From CAYZJB01 sp964478735 (lineage in GTDB: Bacteria > CLD3 > SB21), in the NCBI GenBank assembly GCA_964478735.1, contig CAYZJB010000009.1, positions 1 through 64,000 of the forward strand: a stretch of 64,000 nucleotides of DNA, read 5' to 3'. Both the position numbers and the translations under genes were made by a program. This document shows positions 1 to 7,339 of the stretch, piece by piece (the first letter of the stretch is position 1; each line of letters opens with the position of its first letter). The notes under the pieces were generated by a model. It ran no database searches, had not been told where the DNA came from, and saw only the letters and a list, made by a program, of their open reading frames with translations.

Positions 1-1
1 G

Positions 2-286
2 CTTTGGCTGCAGCCGTTGACCGACATTCATCTGTATTCGCATCTGGACTTCGAGATCGAGGCCAATGGCGATATCGTTCAGGTCGTCATTTTCGGAATG
101 ATCGGCATATTGATGCTGACCATCGCGACGTTTAATTTCGTCAACCTGACGACGGCGCCGATCGGTATGCGATTGAAAGAAGTCGGACTTCGAAAAACGG
201 TAGGGGCCGATCCCCGCGACATGCGTGGAATCCGCATGGTCGCAGTTCGATCCCGTGCAGCCGTTGACGTACCGAAAATGATGTAA
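2..286 (+). pseudogene. FtsX/MacB-type ABC transporter permease, 3' fragment (broken)
   Basis: The reading frame is open to the left edge of the window, so the 5' part is missing. The visible residues match the periplasm-to-membrane junction of MacB/FtsX-type permeases: a conserved stretch beginning LTDIHLYSHLDFEIEANGDI, then a hydrophobic helix (roughly residues 28-45) and NLTTAPIGMRLKEVGLRKTVGA, which in the family precedes another three membrane segments. Here the family match stops after the KTVGA element and the frame ends about 25 residues later, so the C-terminal membrane region is missing. This looks like a truncated or frameshifted gene. It may once have partnered the ATPase at 899-1585. 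An assembly error at the contig edge could give the same picture. Confidence 0.6.
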
Positions 287-317
287 CGAACATGGACCTT
301 AGCGAAAGGAATTTACC

Positions 318-587
318 ATGGCCGAGATCGTGATCAACATTCCAAACGTCAAACCGCATGATCGCATCGAAGTCGAGGCCCGGATCAACGGGGAGCGCGT
401 TGTGTACCATTACCGGGTGGAAGTATTTGCGTGGGAAGATTGTGAAGAAAAATACACGGCCCGTGCGGACTGTCTGCGCGACATGATTGGCAGCTACGAC
501 AAAGGCTGGCAATTGCAGCAAATCGGGCAGGCGACCGATAAAAGTGTCCAGGTCCTTTTCCGGGAAAGCGGGGAAAACCGCGCGTGA
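318..587 (+). CDS. Small conserved hypothetical protein (89 aa)
   Basis: A compact 89-residue protein with no signal peptide or membrane segment. It begins MAEIVINIPNVKPHDRIEVE and is predicted soluble and mixed-charge, with alternating hydrophobic residues near the N-terminus that suggest a small beta-rich fold. A good Shine-Dalgarno (GAAAGGA, about 7 nt before the ATG) supports the start and argues that this is a real gene despite the decayed neighbours on both sides. I do not recognise a named family or function. The stop codon lies just before the broken NTF2-like fragment. Confidence 0.6.
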   Translation: MAEIVINIPNVKPHDRIEVEARINGERVVYHYRVEVFAWEDCEEKYTARADCLRDMIGSYDKGWQLQQIGQATDKSVQVLFRESGENRA

Positions 588-592
588 ACCGT

Positions 593-816
593 TTCCCGGA
601 ACCTGTCGGTCAGAGCCGCGCTGTGAAAGCCGGTTTTGGAAAAAACATGCCCCGCGAAAAACAATTCAAAGACGTCTTTATTCTCGACATGTTCGGAAAT
701 ACGGCAACGTCAAGCTCGTCATGTCCGATTGGATCGATTATCTGCATCTGGCGCGATGGAACGGCGAATGGAAAATCGTCAACGTGTTATGGGAACTCAA
801 ACCGAAGGGCGAGTAA
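593..816 (+). pseudogene. Putative lumazine-binding / DUF4440 (NTF2-like) protein, frameshifted C-terminal fragment
   Basis: Two overlapping frames together restore the C-terminal half of an NTF2-like protein of the putative lumazine-binding family. The first frame carries FKDVFILDMFGNTAT (to about 706) and the second carries VKLVMSDWIDYLHLARWN followed by GEWKIVNVLWELKPKGE (to 816). In the family these two blocks are continuous, so a single indel near 700-710 has split them. The N-terminal half of the domain is also missing. I read this as a decayed gene. A sequencing indel would explain the frameshift but not the missing N-terminus. Confidence 0.6.
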
Positions 817-898
817 GGAAGTGCCGCCATTTCTCATACCGCGACCGCGAGCCTACGGGTTCGTCTGAACAGACACTTAACGAGAGGACAACAAACTC

Positions 899-1585
899 AT
901 GATTCGACTGGACAAGATCGAAAAATATTATTCGAGCGGGTTCGTCAAAAATTACGTACTGCGGGGAATTTCCTTCCAGATCAAGGAAGGTGAATTCGTC
1001 TCCATCATGGGCCCGTCGGGTTCCGGAAAATCGACGTTGCTGCATATCCTGGGCATGCTCGATGAGCCGACGTCCGGGGAATACTATTTTATGGATCAGC
1101 CGGTCCACAAACTGTCTGAGCGTCAGAAAACGGAGTTCCACAAGCTGCACATCGGGTTTGTCTTTCAGAGTTATCATCTCATCGACGAATTGACGGTGTA
1201 TGAAAACATCGAGACGCCGCTGCTGTACAAAAAAGTCCCCACCTCCGAACGAAAGAGCATGGTAGCCGACATCTTGGACCGGTTCAACATCGTTGCAAAA
1301 AAGGATCTTTTTCCGAATCAACTGTCCGGCGGTCAACAACAACTGGTCGGCATCGCGCGCGCGTTGATCGGCAAACCCAACGTCATTCTCGCCGACGAAC
1401 CGACCGGAAACTTGAACTCCCAGCAGGGCGAGGAGATCATGGATCTGTTCAAAAAACTTCACAAAGACGGCGTGACGATCATCCAGGTGACACATAACGA
1501 AAAATTTGCCAACTATGGCACCCGCGTGATTCACCTTCTCGACGGATGGGTGGAAAGGGAAGCGCCGGGAGAAGCGCAAGGCTAA
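899..1585 (+). CDS. ABC transporter ATP-binding protein (MacB/LolD type)
   Basis: A 228-residue nucleotide-binding subunit that would power an FtsX/MacB-type permease at the inner membrane. Walker A is GPSGSGKS at 38-45, the Q-loop glutamine is near 90, the signature LSGGQ is at 142-146, Walker B is VILADE at 162-167 and the switch histidine is near 199. After the signature the sequence reads QQLVGIARAL instead of the commoner QQRVAIARAL, a variant I associate with the FCB-group branch of this family. GAGAGGA lies about 9 nt before the ATG. No intact permease follows. The gene is convergent with the mer-type operon and overlaps its last gene by 4 nt. The only permease in view is the fragment at the left edge, so this ATPase may be orphaned or work with a distant partner. 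Confidence 0.92.
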   Translation: MIRLDKIEKYYSSGFVKNYVLRGISFQIKEGEFVSIMGPSGSGKSTLLHILGMLDEPTSGEYYFMDQPVHKLSERQKTEFHKLHIGFVFQSYHLIDELTVYENIETPLLYKKVPTSERKSMVADILDRFNIVAKKDLFPNQLSGGQQQLVGIARALIGKPNVILADEPTGNLNSQQGEEIMDLFKKLHKDGVTIIQVTHNEKFANYGTRVIHLLDGWVEREAPGEAQG

Positions 1586-2259
1586 GTAGGGGTACGAAGT
1601 TTCTGAAGGATCCGACTTATATCACGGAAGCATTTATCGAATGACGGTGATTTTTGGCGGGCCATATTCATATCAAAGACATTCGTAAGCGATAGCTGAT
1701 GTTGGGTCTCAATATAACCGTGTGGATTGTACATCTTTGAGCTCAGCCATTCCTTTGCACCTCGGATTTCTTCAGGATTTGCAGGAGAAACTAAATCTGC
1801 TTCCAGATTCGCCCGATTGCTCTGGTCAACCAGATTCATGGTAACCAGTGGAGTGACCAGTTGATCGGCGATCATTTCGGCCTCGATTCGGCTGAGCTGA
1901 TTCACATGATCGGCGGAATACCACTCTGTCGAATCCGTGATGGTGGCGGCAAGGGACTTGACGTCGTTTTCATCGGCGATTTTTGTAACGGAAATACCCT
2001 TTGCGGCAAGCGCTGATAGAATCCGATCTTCCGCATTTTTGGGCGCCCGAACGGCGAGTCGTGTGCCCGCCCGGTTTAACGCGGCCCAGCGGATTTCTTC
2101 TACCGTTCGCAAGGTATCGAGAATCGGGCGGGCTTTGGTTCCACACCCCAGGCCGCTGGAGACACCGCATTCCAAAGGAACTTTGAACACAAACAATTGC
2201 TCGGGCGATGAACACGAGACGGCCAACACCATGACCAGGGGAAACATCCATCGATGCAT
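1582..2259 (-). CDS. Predicted lipoprotein at the end of the mer-type operon
   Basis: A 225-residue protein with a lipoprotein signal: a hydrophobic N-terminus ending in LAVSC, with the predicted lipidated Cys at about residue 16. The mature part begins SSPEQLFVFKVPLECGVSSG and has two Cys (about 32 and 39) near the N-terminus. The next stretch resembles a small ferredoxin-like or HMA-like beta-alpha fold (LDTLRTVEEIRWAALNRAG, later ILSALAAKGISVTKI), similar in pattern to the metal-binding half of MerP, but without a CxxC. That resemblance is my inference. The start is backed by AGAAAGGA upstream. It is the last gene of the MerR-controlled minus-strand operon and is 41 nt downstream of the Cys-rich peptide gene. 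Function unknown; a periplasmic or outer-membrane metal-related role is suggested only by context. Confidence 0.75.
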   Translation of the reverse strand: MHRWMFPLVMVLAVSCSSPEQLFVFKVPLECGVSSGLGCGTKARPILDTLRTVEEIRWAALNRAGTRLAVRAPKNAEDRILSALAAKGISVTKIADENDVKSLAATITDSTEWYSADHVNQLSRIEAEMIADQLVTPLVTMNLVDQSNRANLEADLVSPANPEEIRGAKEWLSSKMYNPHGYIETQHQLSLTNVFDMNMARQKSPSFDKCFRDISRILQKLRTPT

Positions 2260-2300
2260 CGTGATCCTTTCTGGAAAACTAAACGGTTGCCGTACTGCAT

Positions 2301-2450
2301 TTAAGGGGCCGTGTTACTTAACGCGCAACAGACCGGATACTCAGGACAGGCAGGCGTGCCTTTTAACGGACAGTTTGCGGCCGGCGATGCGGCAAACGCC
2401 ATCGACAACAATATGATGATGGCGACCGAGAGAAGGATGAGGTGCTTCAT
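2301..2450 (-). CDS. Exported Cys-rich small peptide (49 aa)
   Basis: A short gene with ATG at 2450 and TAA at 2301. The first 21 residues (MKHLILLSVAIIILLSMAFA then A) form a clean Sec signal peptide. The mature part is about 28 residues with four Cys in the pattern NCPLKGTPACPEYPVCC, which looks like a soft-metal-binding or disulfide-bonded peptide. The start is supported by a strong AAGAAAGGA about 7 nt upstream. It lies between merTP and the terminal lipoprotein, so MerR should control it. Similar CPLKGTP-type small proteins occur beside metal genes, but I cannot name the family with certainty. Confidence 0.7.
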   Translation of the reverse strand: MKHLILLSVAIIILLSMAFAASPAANCPLKGTPACPEYPVCCALSNTAP

Positions 2451-2480
2451 AATGCGTCCTTTCTTGTTATGTGAGAATAA

Positions 2481-3035
2481 CTAATCTGTACGAATTGCCG
2501 CTTCGTAGGGCGTTTCCATGCCGATCGCCTCGACGATCATCGACAAACTCACCTTCGCCGAATCAAATGTAATACTCGCGTTGTTTCCGGCCGCACTCGC
2601 GTGCACGGCGGTGACCCCGTCGAGTTTGCCCACGACCGATTCGACCACTTTTTCGCATCCGGAGCACGTCATTCCCTTCACGGAAATAACCGCGGCTTTC
2701 GGAATGACCACGGGATCCTGTGAAAAAGACAAGTAGGGGAAGGCAAGCAGGCCGACAACGAGAATGCTGCCGATCCATACACTACGAACACTCGGTCGAT
2801 GGTCCCTCTCGCAGGAGCCGTCGGCGCATGTCTTACGTATTCGATAGGAGAGATAGAACGCCGCTCCGATCAGAGCGATGCTCAGGACCGTGAGATAAGG
2901 ACGAAAGGTTTCCAACATCGTGAGAAACCCGAACGAGCCGATACCCAGAAAAGCGGCGGCGATCGGGCCGATGCAACACAACGACGCAATCAGACTTGAG
3001 AAAATGGCGGCCAGGGAAAATGACGTGGATTTCAT
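2481..3035 (-). CDS. merTP: Mercuric transport protein, MerT-MerP fusion
   Basis: A 184-residue inner-membrane protein that carries Hg(II) from the periplasm to the cytoplasm. The N-terminal MerT-like part has three predicted membrane segments (about 8-32, 45-62 and 88-105). A vicinal Cys pair lies in the first segment (SLCCIGP, C20-C21) and a second pair in the cytoplasmic loop (C70 and C75). The C-terminal HMA/MerP domain (about 113-184) has the metal-binding GMTCSGC motif (C124, C127). The fusion replaces separate merT and merP genes. It is directly downstream of merR in the same minus-strand unit. No mercuric reductase (merA) or lyase is in the window, so any captured Hg would have to be reduced elsewhere. 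Confidence 0.93.
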   Translation of the reverse strand: MKSTSFSLAAIFSSLIASLCCIGPIAAAFLGIGSFGFLTMLETFRPYLTVLSIALIGAAFYLSYRIRKTCADGSCERDHRPSVRSVWIGSILVVGLLAFPYLSFSQDPVVIPKAAVISVKGMTCSGCEKVVESVVGKLDGVTAVHASAAGNNASITFDSAKVSLSMIVEAIGMETPYEAAIRTD

Positions 3036-3045
3036 ACTTCGACTT

Positions 3046-3456
3046 TCATGAATTTTTTTCCAGGAGTTCGAGGATGGGGCATTCCGAGGCGGGACCCTTG
3101 CCGCCGCAGAGCCGGATCAATTCGATCAACGCCGTTTGAAAACGCTCGAGCTCGCGAAGCCGGGTCTCGATATGACGAAGGGCCTCCTGCGCTATGGACT
3201 GCACGTCACGGCACCCGGTTTGAGGATCGACACGCAACGCAAGCAGAGCGGAGATTTCCTTGAGCGTGAAGCCAACGGCCTTGGCGCGCAGGATAAAACG
3301 CAATCGCTGGACGTCAGGAGGTCCGTACTGACGATAACCGGCCTCTCGTCGCCGCGGCCTGGGAAGCAGTTTCTGCCGCTCGTAGTAGCGGATCGTTTGG
3401 ACATTGACGCCCACGGACTTCGCAAGACGTCCGACCGTCATCGTCTCGTTATTCAC
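3046..3456 (-). CDS. merR: Hg(II)-responsive transcriptional regulator MerR
   Basis: A 136-residue MerR-family regulator: N-terminal winged HTH (MTVGRLAKSVGVNVQTIRYY), a dimerisation helix, and the mercury site. Numbered from the GTG at 3456, the ligands fall at C82, C117 and C126, the same positions as in the Tn21/Tn501 MerR proteins, so Hg(II) specificity is well supported. The GTG start is preferred because AGGAAAGG lies 7 nt upstream; ATG at 3441 is the alternative. The gene overlaps the GDCCVxC gene by 8 nt and precedes merTP by 10 nt. It sits inside the operon it should control rather than divergent from it, and the matching operator is at 4669-4699. Confidence 0.94.
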   Translation of the reverse strand: MNNETMTVGRLAKSVGVNVQTIRYYERQKLLPRPRRREAGYRQYGPPDVQRLRFILRAKAVGFTLKEISALLALRVDPQTGCRDVQSIAQEALRHIETRLRELERFQTALIELIRLCGGKGPASECPILELLEKNS

Positions 3457-3661
3457 AACAGTGCCTTTCCTGCTGTACGGGTGGACAGGGAGCGGAACCG
3501 TAGGAGCAAAAAACACAACAGTCCCCCGGTAAAGGTTTTAATGTCGTGAGGCAATTCTCACAACGGTAAAAAAACTGACATGCATCCGTGGGCATGGTCT
3601 CCACTTTCTCATGGCCACAATGGGGACAGCGCACCGTAGACTGTAATAGAACGTCCGGCAT
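3449..3661 (-). CDS. GDCCVxC domain-containing protein
   Basis: A 70-residue Cys-rich cytoplasmic protein. It has an N-terminal CPHC pair (about residues 12-15), a CENC pair in the middle (about 34-37), then the family signature GDCCVFCSYGSAPCPP and a final CC. Ten or more Cys in 70 residues suggest a metal-binding or thiol-redox role. Members of this family include selenoproteins with Sec replacing Cys and are often found beside mer genes. Here all positions are Cys codons. The start codon overlaps the stop of the propeller lipoprotein gene (TAATG) and the end overlaps merR, so it is translationally coupled in the operon. The biochemical function of the family is not established. Confidence 0.85.
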   Translation of the reverse strand: MPDVLLQSTVRCPHCGHEKVETMPTDACQFFYRCENCLTTLKPLPGDCCVFCSYGSAPCPPVQQERHCCE

Positions 3662-4623
3662 TATTTTTTCTCCAGTTTGTGAATCCGAAATACGGAAACG
3701 TCGTGTGATCCGTAGTTCGTAACATACATTTTCCTGTGCAATTTTGAAATCACGACGCCGATCGGATTCTTGCCTGAATGATAGGTTCCGGGGGTCTGTG
3801 TCCAGGTGGAATCAAAAGTCAGGATCTTGGAGTCTTCATAGTTTACAACATATAATATACGATCGTATTCCATTCGGGCTTCTTCCGGTCCGTTCAAACC
3901 CTTGATTTCGTGCAGAACGGTGTCGGCCGATGCCGAAAGGATGTGAAGTTTGTTAAGCGTGAAGTTGCTGACAAAAACGAATCTTCCATCGTCGCTGAGG
4001 TGCACAAGTTCCGGCTTTCCACCCACCACGAGGGGCCTGGTGACATGACTGCGCGTATCAATGACGGAGATGGTCCCGGAAAGCGTATTGGCAACATAAA
4101 GTCGGAAGCCGTCCGGTGAGATGGCAATTCCGTCCGGTCCCAAATCCGTCGGATAGGTTTCGATTCGTTCAAGGGACGCGGCATCGATTCGTGTCACCCT
4201 GTTGGAATCCGTCAAGACGACATACATGGAGCCGTCAAATGAGGTAATGCCTCCCAGAGGCTGATTCAAGTTCGTCCTCCGTGTGACGTGATGGGTTTGA
4301 TAATCGACGATGACGATTTCTCCGCCGTATGTACTGATGGCGACTTCATTCGAATGTTCCAGGGCGGCAAAGCCCCACGGATATTTCATGGATCCGATCG
4401 TCCGAACCGTCCGGTCTTCACGCGTTGAAATGACTGAAACGAGCGTGTCTTCCACATTGGCGACGTACAGATACTCTTCGTCGGGCGTCAAAAACAGGGC
4501 GTCGGGTCCTTTTCCCACCGGGATGTCTTTTCGCTCGCTTTGCTGGACGTTACAGGAGACCTTTGAACAGCCGATCAGAAGTATGGATATCGCTAAAGTC
4601 ATGAAATACAGATGCCTGAACAT
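3661..4623 (-). CDS. YVTN-type beta-propeller lipoprotein, first gene of the mer-type operon
   Basis: A 320-residue exported lipoprotein: signal ending LLIGC with predicted lipidated Cys19, then a seven-bladed propeller with recurring DPDGxxLYVAN-like blades (EEYLYVANVEDTLVSVIST, GFRLYVANTLSGTISVIDT, HRKMYVTNYGSHDVSVF). Propellers of this type bind proteins or small ligands at the cell surface or in the periplasm. No catalytic motif is visible. GAAAGG lies upstream of the ATG and the MerR-type promoter sits 46 nt before it, so this is the promoter-proximal gene of a mercury-induced operon. A propeller lipoprotein is not a standard mer component, so its role there is open: metal sensing, binding, or a hitch-hiking gene. 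Confidence 0.85.
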   Translation of the reverse strand: MFRHLYFMTLAISILLIGCSKVSCNVQQSERKDIPVGKGPDALFLTPDEEYLYVANVEDTLVSVISTREDRTVRTIGSMKYPWGFAALEHSNEVAISTYGGEIVIVDYQTHHVTRRTNLNQPLGGITSFDGSMYVVLTDSNRVTRIDAASLERIETYPTDLGPDGIAISPDGFRLYVANTLSGTISVIDTRSHVTRPLVVGGKPELVHLSDDGRFVFVSNFTLNKLHILSASADTVLHEIKGLNGPEEARMEYDRILYVVNYEDSKILTFDSTWTQTPGTYHSGKNPIGVVISKLHRKMYVTNYGSHDVSVFRIHKLEKK

Positions 4624-4668
4624 TGAACGCCTTTCAGTTTTAACTACCGTTGGTTGACTTCCAATCCA

Positions 4669-4699
4669 AGTTAAGGTCTGTACTATGGTATAGAGTCAA
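4669..4699 (-). promoter_or_regulatory. MerR-type promoter/operator with 19-bp spacer
   Basis: Read on the minus strand, TTGACT (4699-4694) and TTAACT (4674-4669) are separated by exactly 19 bp, the over-long spacer typical of MerR-activated promoters. The spacer holds the dyad CTATAC-CATA-GTACAG (4693-4678), with 5 of 6 arm positions matching, which fits the mer operator pattern. The ATG of the first operon gene is 46 nt downstream. The placement, dyad and a MerR with intact Hg ligands in the operon together make this a confident call. Confidence 0.88.
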
Positions 4700-4713
4700 G
4701 AGTTTTTTTCCAG

Positions 4714-4737
4714 AGGCTATCTATCTATTGATAGCCT
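4714..4737. repeat. 8-bp inverted repeat upstream of threonine synthase
   Basis: AGGCTATC (4714-4721) and GATAGCCT (4730-4737) form a perfect 8-bp inverted repeat with an 8-nt spacer, ending just before the earliest possible start of the threonine synthase gene. No T-tract follows on either strand, so it is not a terminator. It could be a regulator half-site pair or an RNA hairpin limiting translation. Confidence 0.45.
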
Positions 4738-4739
4738 GA

Positions 4740-6026
4740 TTGAGAATCAGCATATTGATAAAAAAAATTCCCACTGTGGGCTACATCCAAAGCCTTCATT
4801 GTCTCGGTTGCGGTGCCGAATATCCGCCAGACGCGTTGATGAATCTGTGTCCGGTCGATCAGCGGCCCGTCACAATCGTTCTCGACCTCTCTACCATCAA
4901 AAAAGAATTTCCGGGTGATTCGTGGCTGACCCGCAGCCGGCGCAGCATGTGGCGATTCGGACCGTTATTGCCTCTCCATATCGATGATCCGGAGGACCGC
5001 TCATTCATCCACACGATGGGAGAAGGTTATACTCCGCTTTTGTCGTACGACAACTATCCTCTGGCTCGCCAGCACGGTTTCCATCTTGCAATCAAAGATG
5101 AAGGTCAGCCGCATCCGGGCTACGGAGCCAATCCAACCCGTAGTTTCAAAGATCGCGGCATGACGATGACCGTCTCCATGGCACGAAAAATGGGCGTGGC
5201 CAAATGCGTCGTACCTACGCAAGGAAATGCAGGTGACTCGCTGGCTACCTACGGCCTGCAATTCGGTTTCGACGTCGCCATCGTAATGCCTGACGATACG
5301 CCGATGGCCATCCTGGGACGTGTTGCCGCGATGGAAAAGATGTATCCTAACGTTCACCTGGACGTTGTGAAAGGTACAATCCGCGAAGCCGCGCAACGGA
5401 TGAAGGAAAAATATTTACCACAAGGTTATTTCAACGTCGCAACGTTTCAGGAACCCGGCTGGCGGATCGAAGGCAAAAAAACGCTTGGCCTAGAAATCGC
5501 CGAACCCCGGGAGCGGGACGGGCGATGGCAATTACCCGACGTCATCGTTTACCCGACGGGCGGCGGAACCGGCATTTTGGGAATGTGGAAAGCGTTCGAT
5601 GAGTTGGAACAGCTCGGTCTGATCGGTGGGGAGCGTCCTAAAATGGTCTGCGTTCAGATGGAACAAACGGCTCCCGTAGTCAAAGCCTTCGATGTTGGCG
5701 CCAGCGATACGCAACCGCAAACGGCCGGCCGAACGCTGGCGTATGGACTCAACGTTCCCGGCGGCGTCGGACATTTTCACGTACTGGAAATCATACGGAA
5801 GAGCGGTGGTCTGGCGGTTGCAGTATCCGAAGCGGACATGATTCAGGCCTGCCGTGACGTGTGGGTGAATAAACGCTGGTGGGTCGGACCGGAAGGCGGC
5901 GCCTGTCTGGCGGCTCTGGAAACGCTGGCCGATCAAGGCATCCTTACGTCCGGCATGCGTGCGATTGTATTCAACACGGGATCACCGCTCAAATACTTGC
6001 CGGAGGCAGAAAAATTATTTCTCTGA
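4740..6026 (+). CDS. thrC: Threonine synthase (PLP-dependent)
   Basis: Converts O-phosphohomoserine to threonine in the cytoplasm. The N-terminal zinc-ribbon-like stretch (HCLGCGAEY then CPVD) and the fold-type II PLP domain are typical of the archaeal/plant-like threonine synthase branch. The Schiff-base lysine is in NPTRSFKDRG (about residue 137 from the first start), the phosphate-binding loop is QGNAGDS and a glycine-rich loop is PTGGGTGILGMW. The start is uncertain. TTG at 4740 gives 428 residues, but there is no ribosome site, and GTG at 4776 (VGYIQSLHCLGCG) fits the usual family N-terminus better. No other threonine genes adjoin. Related branches (cysteate synthase, other PLP lyases) are possible but less likely. 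Confidence 0.85.
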   Translation: MRISILIKKIPTVGYIQSLHCLGCGAEYPPDALMNLCPVDQRPVTIVLDLSTIKKEFPGDSWLTRSRRSMWRFGPLLPLHIDDPEDRSFIHTMGEGYTPLLSYDNYPLARQHGFHLAIKDEGQPHPGYGANPTRSFKDRGMTMTVSMARKMGVAKCVVPTQGNAGDSLATYGLQFGFDVAIVMPDDTPMAILGRVAAMEKMYPNVHLDVVKGTIREAAQRMKEKYLPQGYFNVATFQEPGWRIEGKKTLGLEIAEPRERDGRWQLPDVIVYPTGGGTGILGMWKAFDELEQLGLIGGERPKMVCVQMEQTAPVVKAFDVGASDTQPQTAGRTLAYGLNVPGGVGHFHVLEIIRKSGGLAVAVSEADMIQACRDVWVNKRWWVGPEGGACLAALETLADQGILTSGMRAIVFNTGSPLKYLPEAEKLFL

Positions 6027-6081
6027 CAGTGTCCGGTTTATCCAGTCCCGTTCGTTCGATATTAAAGTAAAGGCTACCCGG

Positions 6082-6477
6082 ATGACAACGGCAACTATTC
6101 GTCAGCGAGTGACGCTTCCTGTGCCGCCGAAACATGTTTACGAGGTTTTTATGTCCGGCCGGCATCATGCGGCGTTCACAGGCCTCGGCGCCCGTATTCA
6201 ACCGAAAGCGGGCGGGAAATTTTTAACATGTGGTACGTTTAATTGGGGATGGACGCTTTTTCTTGAACCGGGAAAGCGCATCGTTCAGGCGTGGGCACAA
6301 AAGGACTTGCCGAAAGGACACTTTACAATCCTCGATATTCGGTTGAAACGGAGGGGTCGAGGGATCGTATTGGAGTTTACACAATATGGAGTACCTAAAA
6401 ATTGCATAAGCTGGCTTGCTCCGGGATGGGAAAAGACCTATTGGAAACCTCTGCGTAAATATCTGGAAAAGGATTGA
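6082..6477 (+). CDS. SRPBCC / AHSA1-like domain protein
   Basis: A 131-residue START-like (Bet v 1 fold) protein. It opens with VTLPVPPKHVYEVFMSGRHH, the usual first strand and helix of activator-of-Hsp90-homologue (AHSA1) domains, and ends with the C-terminal helix WEKTYWKPLRKYLEKD. Such proteins carry a hydrophobic ligand cavity; the ligand here is unknown. The ATG at 6082 is chosen because the domain starts immediately after it. AHSA1-type genes commonly accompany DGPF/YCII genes and ECF41/42 sigma factors, and this one lies next to such a cluster. Confidence 0.8.
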   Translation: MTTATIRQRVTLPVPPKHVYEVFMSGRHHAAFTGLGARIQPKAGGKFLTCGTFNWGWTLFLEPGKRIVQAWAQKDLPKGHFTILDIRLKRRGRGIVLEFTQYGVPKNCISWLAPGWEKTYWKPLRKYLEKD

Positions 6478-6553
6478 AACCTTTGTCCGTTGTTCGGTCC
6501 CTGGATCGTCGTATTGGAAACAACACATTCATCAAACTTAACGGGAAATGCAA

Positions 6554-6903
6554 ATGAAAGACTACATGTTCTTTTTTCGCGACTGTCACTCGGTCACGGG
6601 TGAAGAATCCGCCGACGTCAACAGGCCCACATGCAAAAATGGTTTGCCTGGATCGAGAAGCTTCAGAAAAAGGGCGTATATGTTTCCGGCGAACCGCTCG
6701 AATAGAGCGGTAGAGTGGTACGCGATCATGGACGCCGGATCATCGACGAACCGTTTGCCGAAGGTAAAGAAGTGGTCGGCGGTTACTTCTTAATCAAAGC
6801 CAGAAACATCGACGAGGCATCGGAAATGGCGAAAGAGTGTCCCGGCTTTGCATTCGACAATGCAACGGTCGAAATGCGACCGATCATGCAGATCGACATG
6901 TGA
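6554..6903 (+). pseudogene. DGPF/YCII-family protein, decayed paralogue
   Basis: A broken copy of the intact gene at 6989-7339. Both begin MKDYMF, share HMQKWFAWIEKLQKKGVYVS (here with minor changes), and end with a near-identical GKEVVGGYF...IKAR.IDEASEMAK block. In this copy the frame slips near 6615-6630, and once the original frame is restored an in-frame TAG interrupts it at 6703-6705 (after SGEPLE). The DGPF signature itself has changed to DEPF (RRIIDEPFAEGKE). A tandem duplication followed by decay is the simplest reading. Its ribosome-binding region is still present. Confidence 0.8.
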
Positions 6904-6988
6904 CGTCGAAAGAAGCGAAGTCCATTGTCTGGCCTCGTATGCCGGACCGTTAGAAGCAACAAACGAATTCATTTAGAAAGGGAAAACC

Positions 6989-7339
6989 ATGAAAGACTAC
7001 ATGTTCCTCTTCCGCGGTGGCGATGAAGCCATGGCTCAGGAATCTCCCGATGCCATGCAGGCTCACATGCAAAAATGGTTTGCATGGATCGAGAAACTCC
7101 AGAAAAAGGGCGTCTATGTTTCCGGTGAACCCCTCGAACCGGGCGGCAAAGTGGTTCGCAACCGCGGCCGGCAGATCATCGACGGACCGTATACGGAAGG
7201 CAAGGAAGTGGTCGGCGGCTATTTCGTGATCAAAGCCAGGGACATCGATGAAGCGTCCGAAATGGCCAAAGATTGCCCGAGTTTTGAATTCGATGGTACG
7301 GTCGTCGAAGTTCGACCGGTCATGCAAATGAACATGTGA
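6989..7339 (+). CDS. DGPF-domain (YCII-related) protein
   Basis: A 116-residue cytoplasmic dimeric ferredoxin-like fold protein. The YCII/DGPF signature is IIDGPYTEGKE (about 63-73), followed by VVGGYFVIKARDIDEASEMAK. Proteins of this family are typically cotranscribed with ECF42 sigma factors; enzymatic activity is not established, though some YCII relatives bind halo-aromatic substrates. GAAAGGG lies before the ATG. It overlaps the following paralogue by 4 nt (GTGA), so the two are coupled. Confidence 0.9.
   Translation: MKDYMFLFRGGDEAMAQESPDAMQAHMQKWFAWIEKLQKKGVYVSGEPLEPGGKVVRNRGRQIIDGPYTEGKEVVGGYFVIKARDIDEASEMAKDCPSFEFDGTVVEVRPVMQMNM

Noticed and set aside
797..1579. Open frame on the minus strand opposite the ABC ATPase
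   Set aside because: Pure shadow of a strongly conserved gene; no motif or ribosome site of its own.
4714..4737. Rho-independent terminator
   Set aside because: The stem is perfect but no T-tract follows on either strand; the T-run lies on the wrong side.
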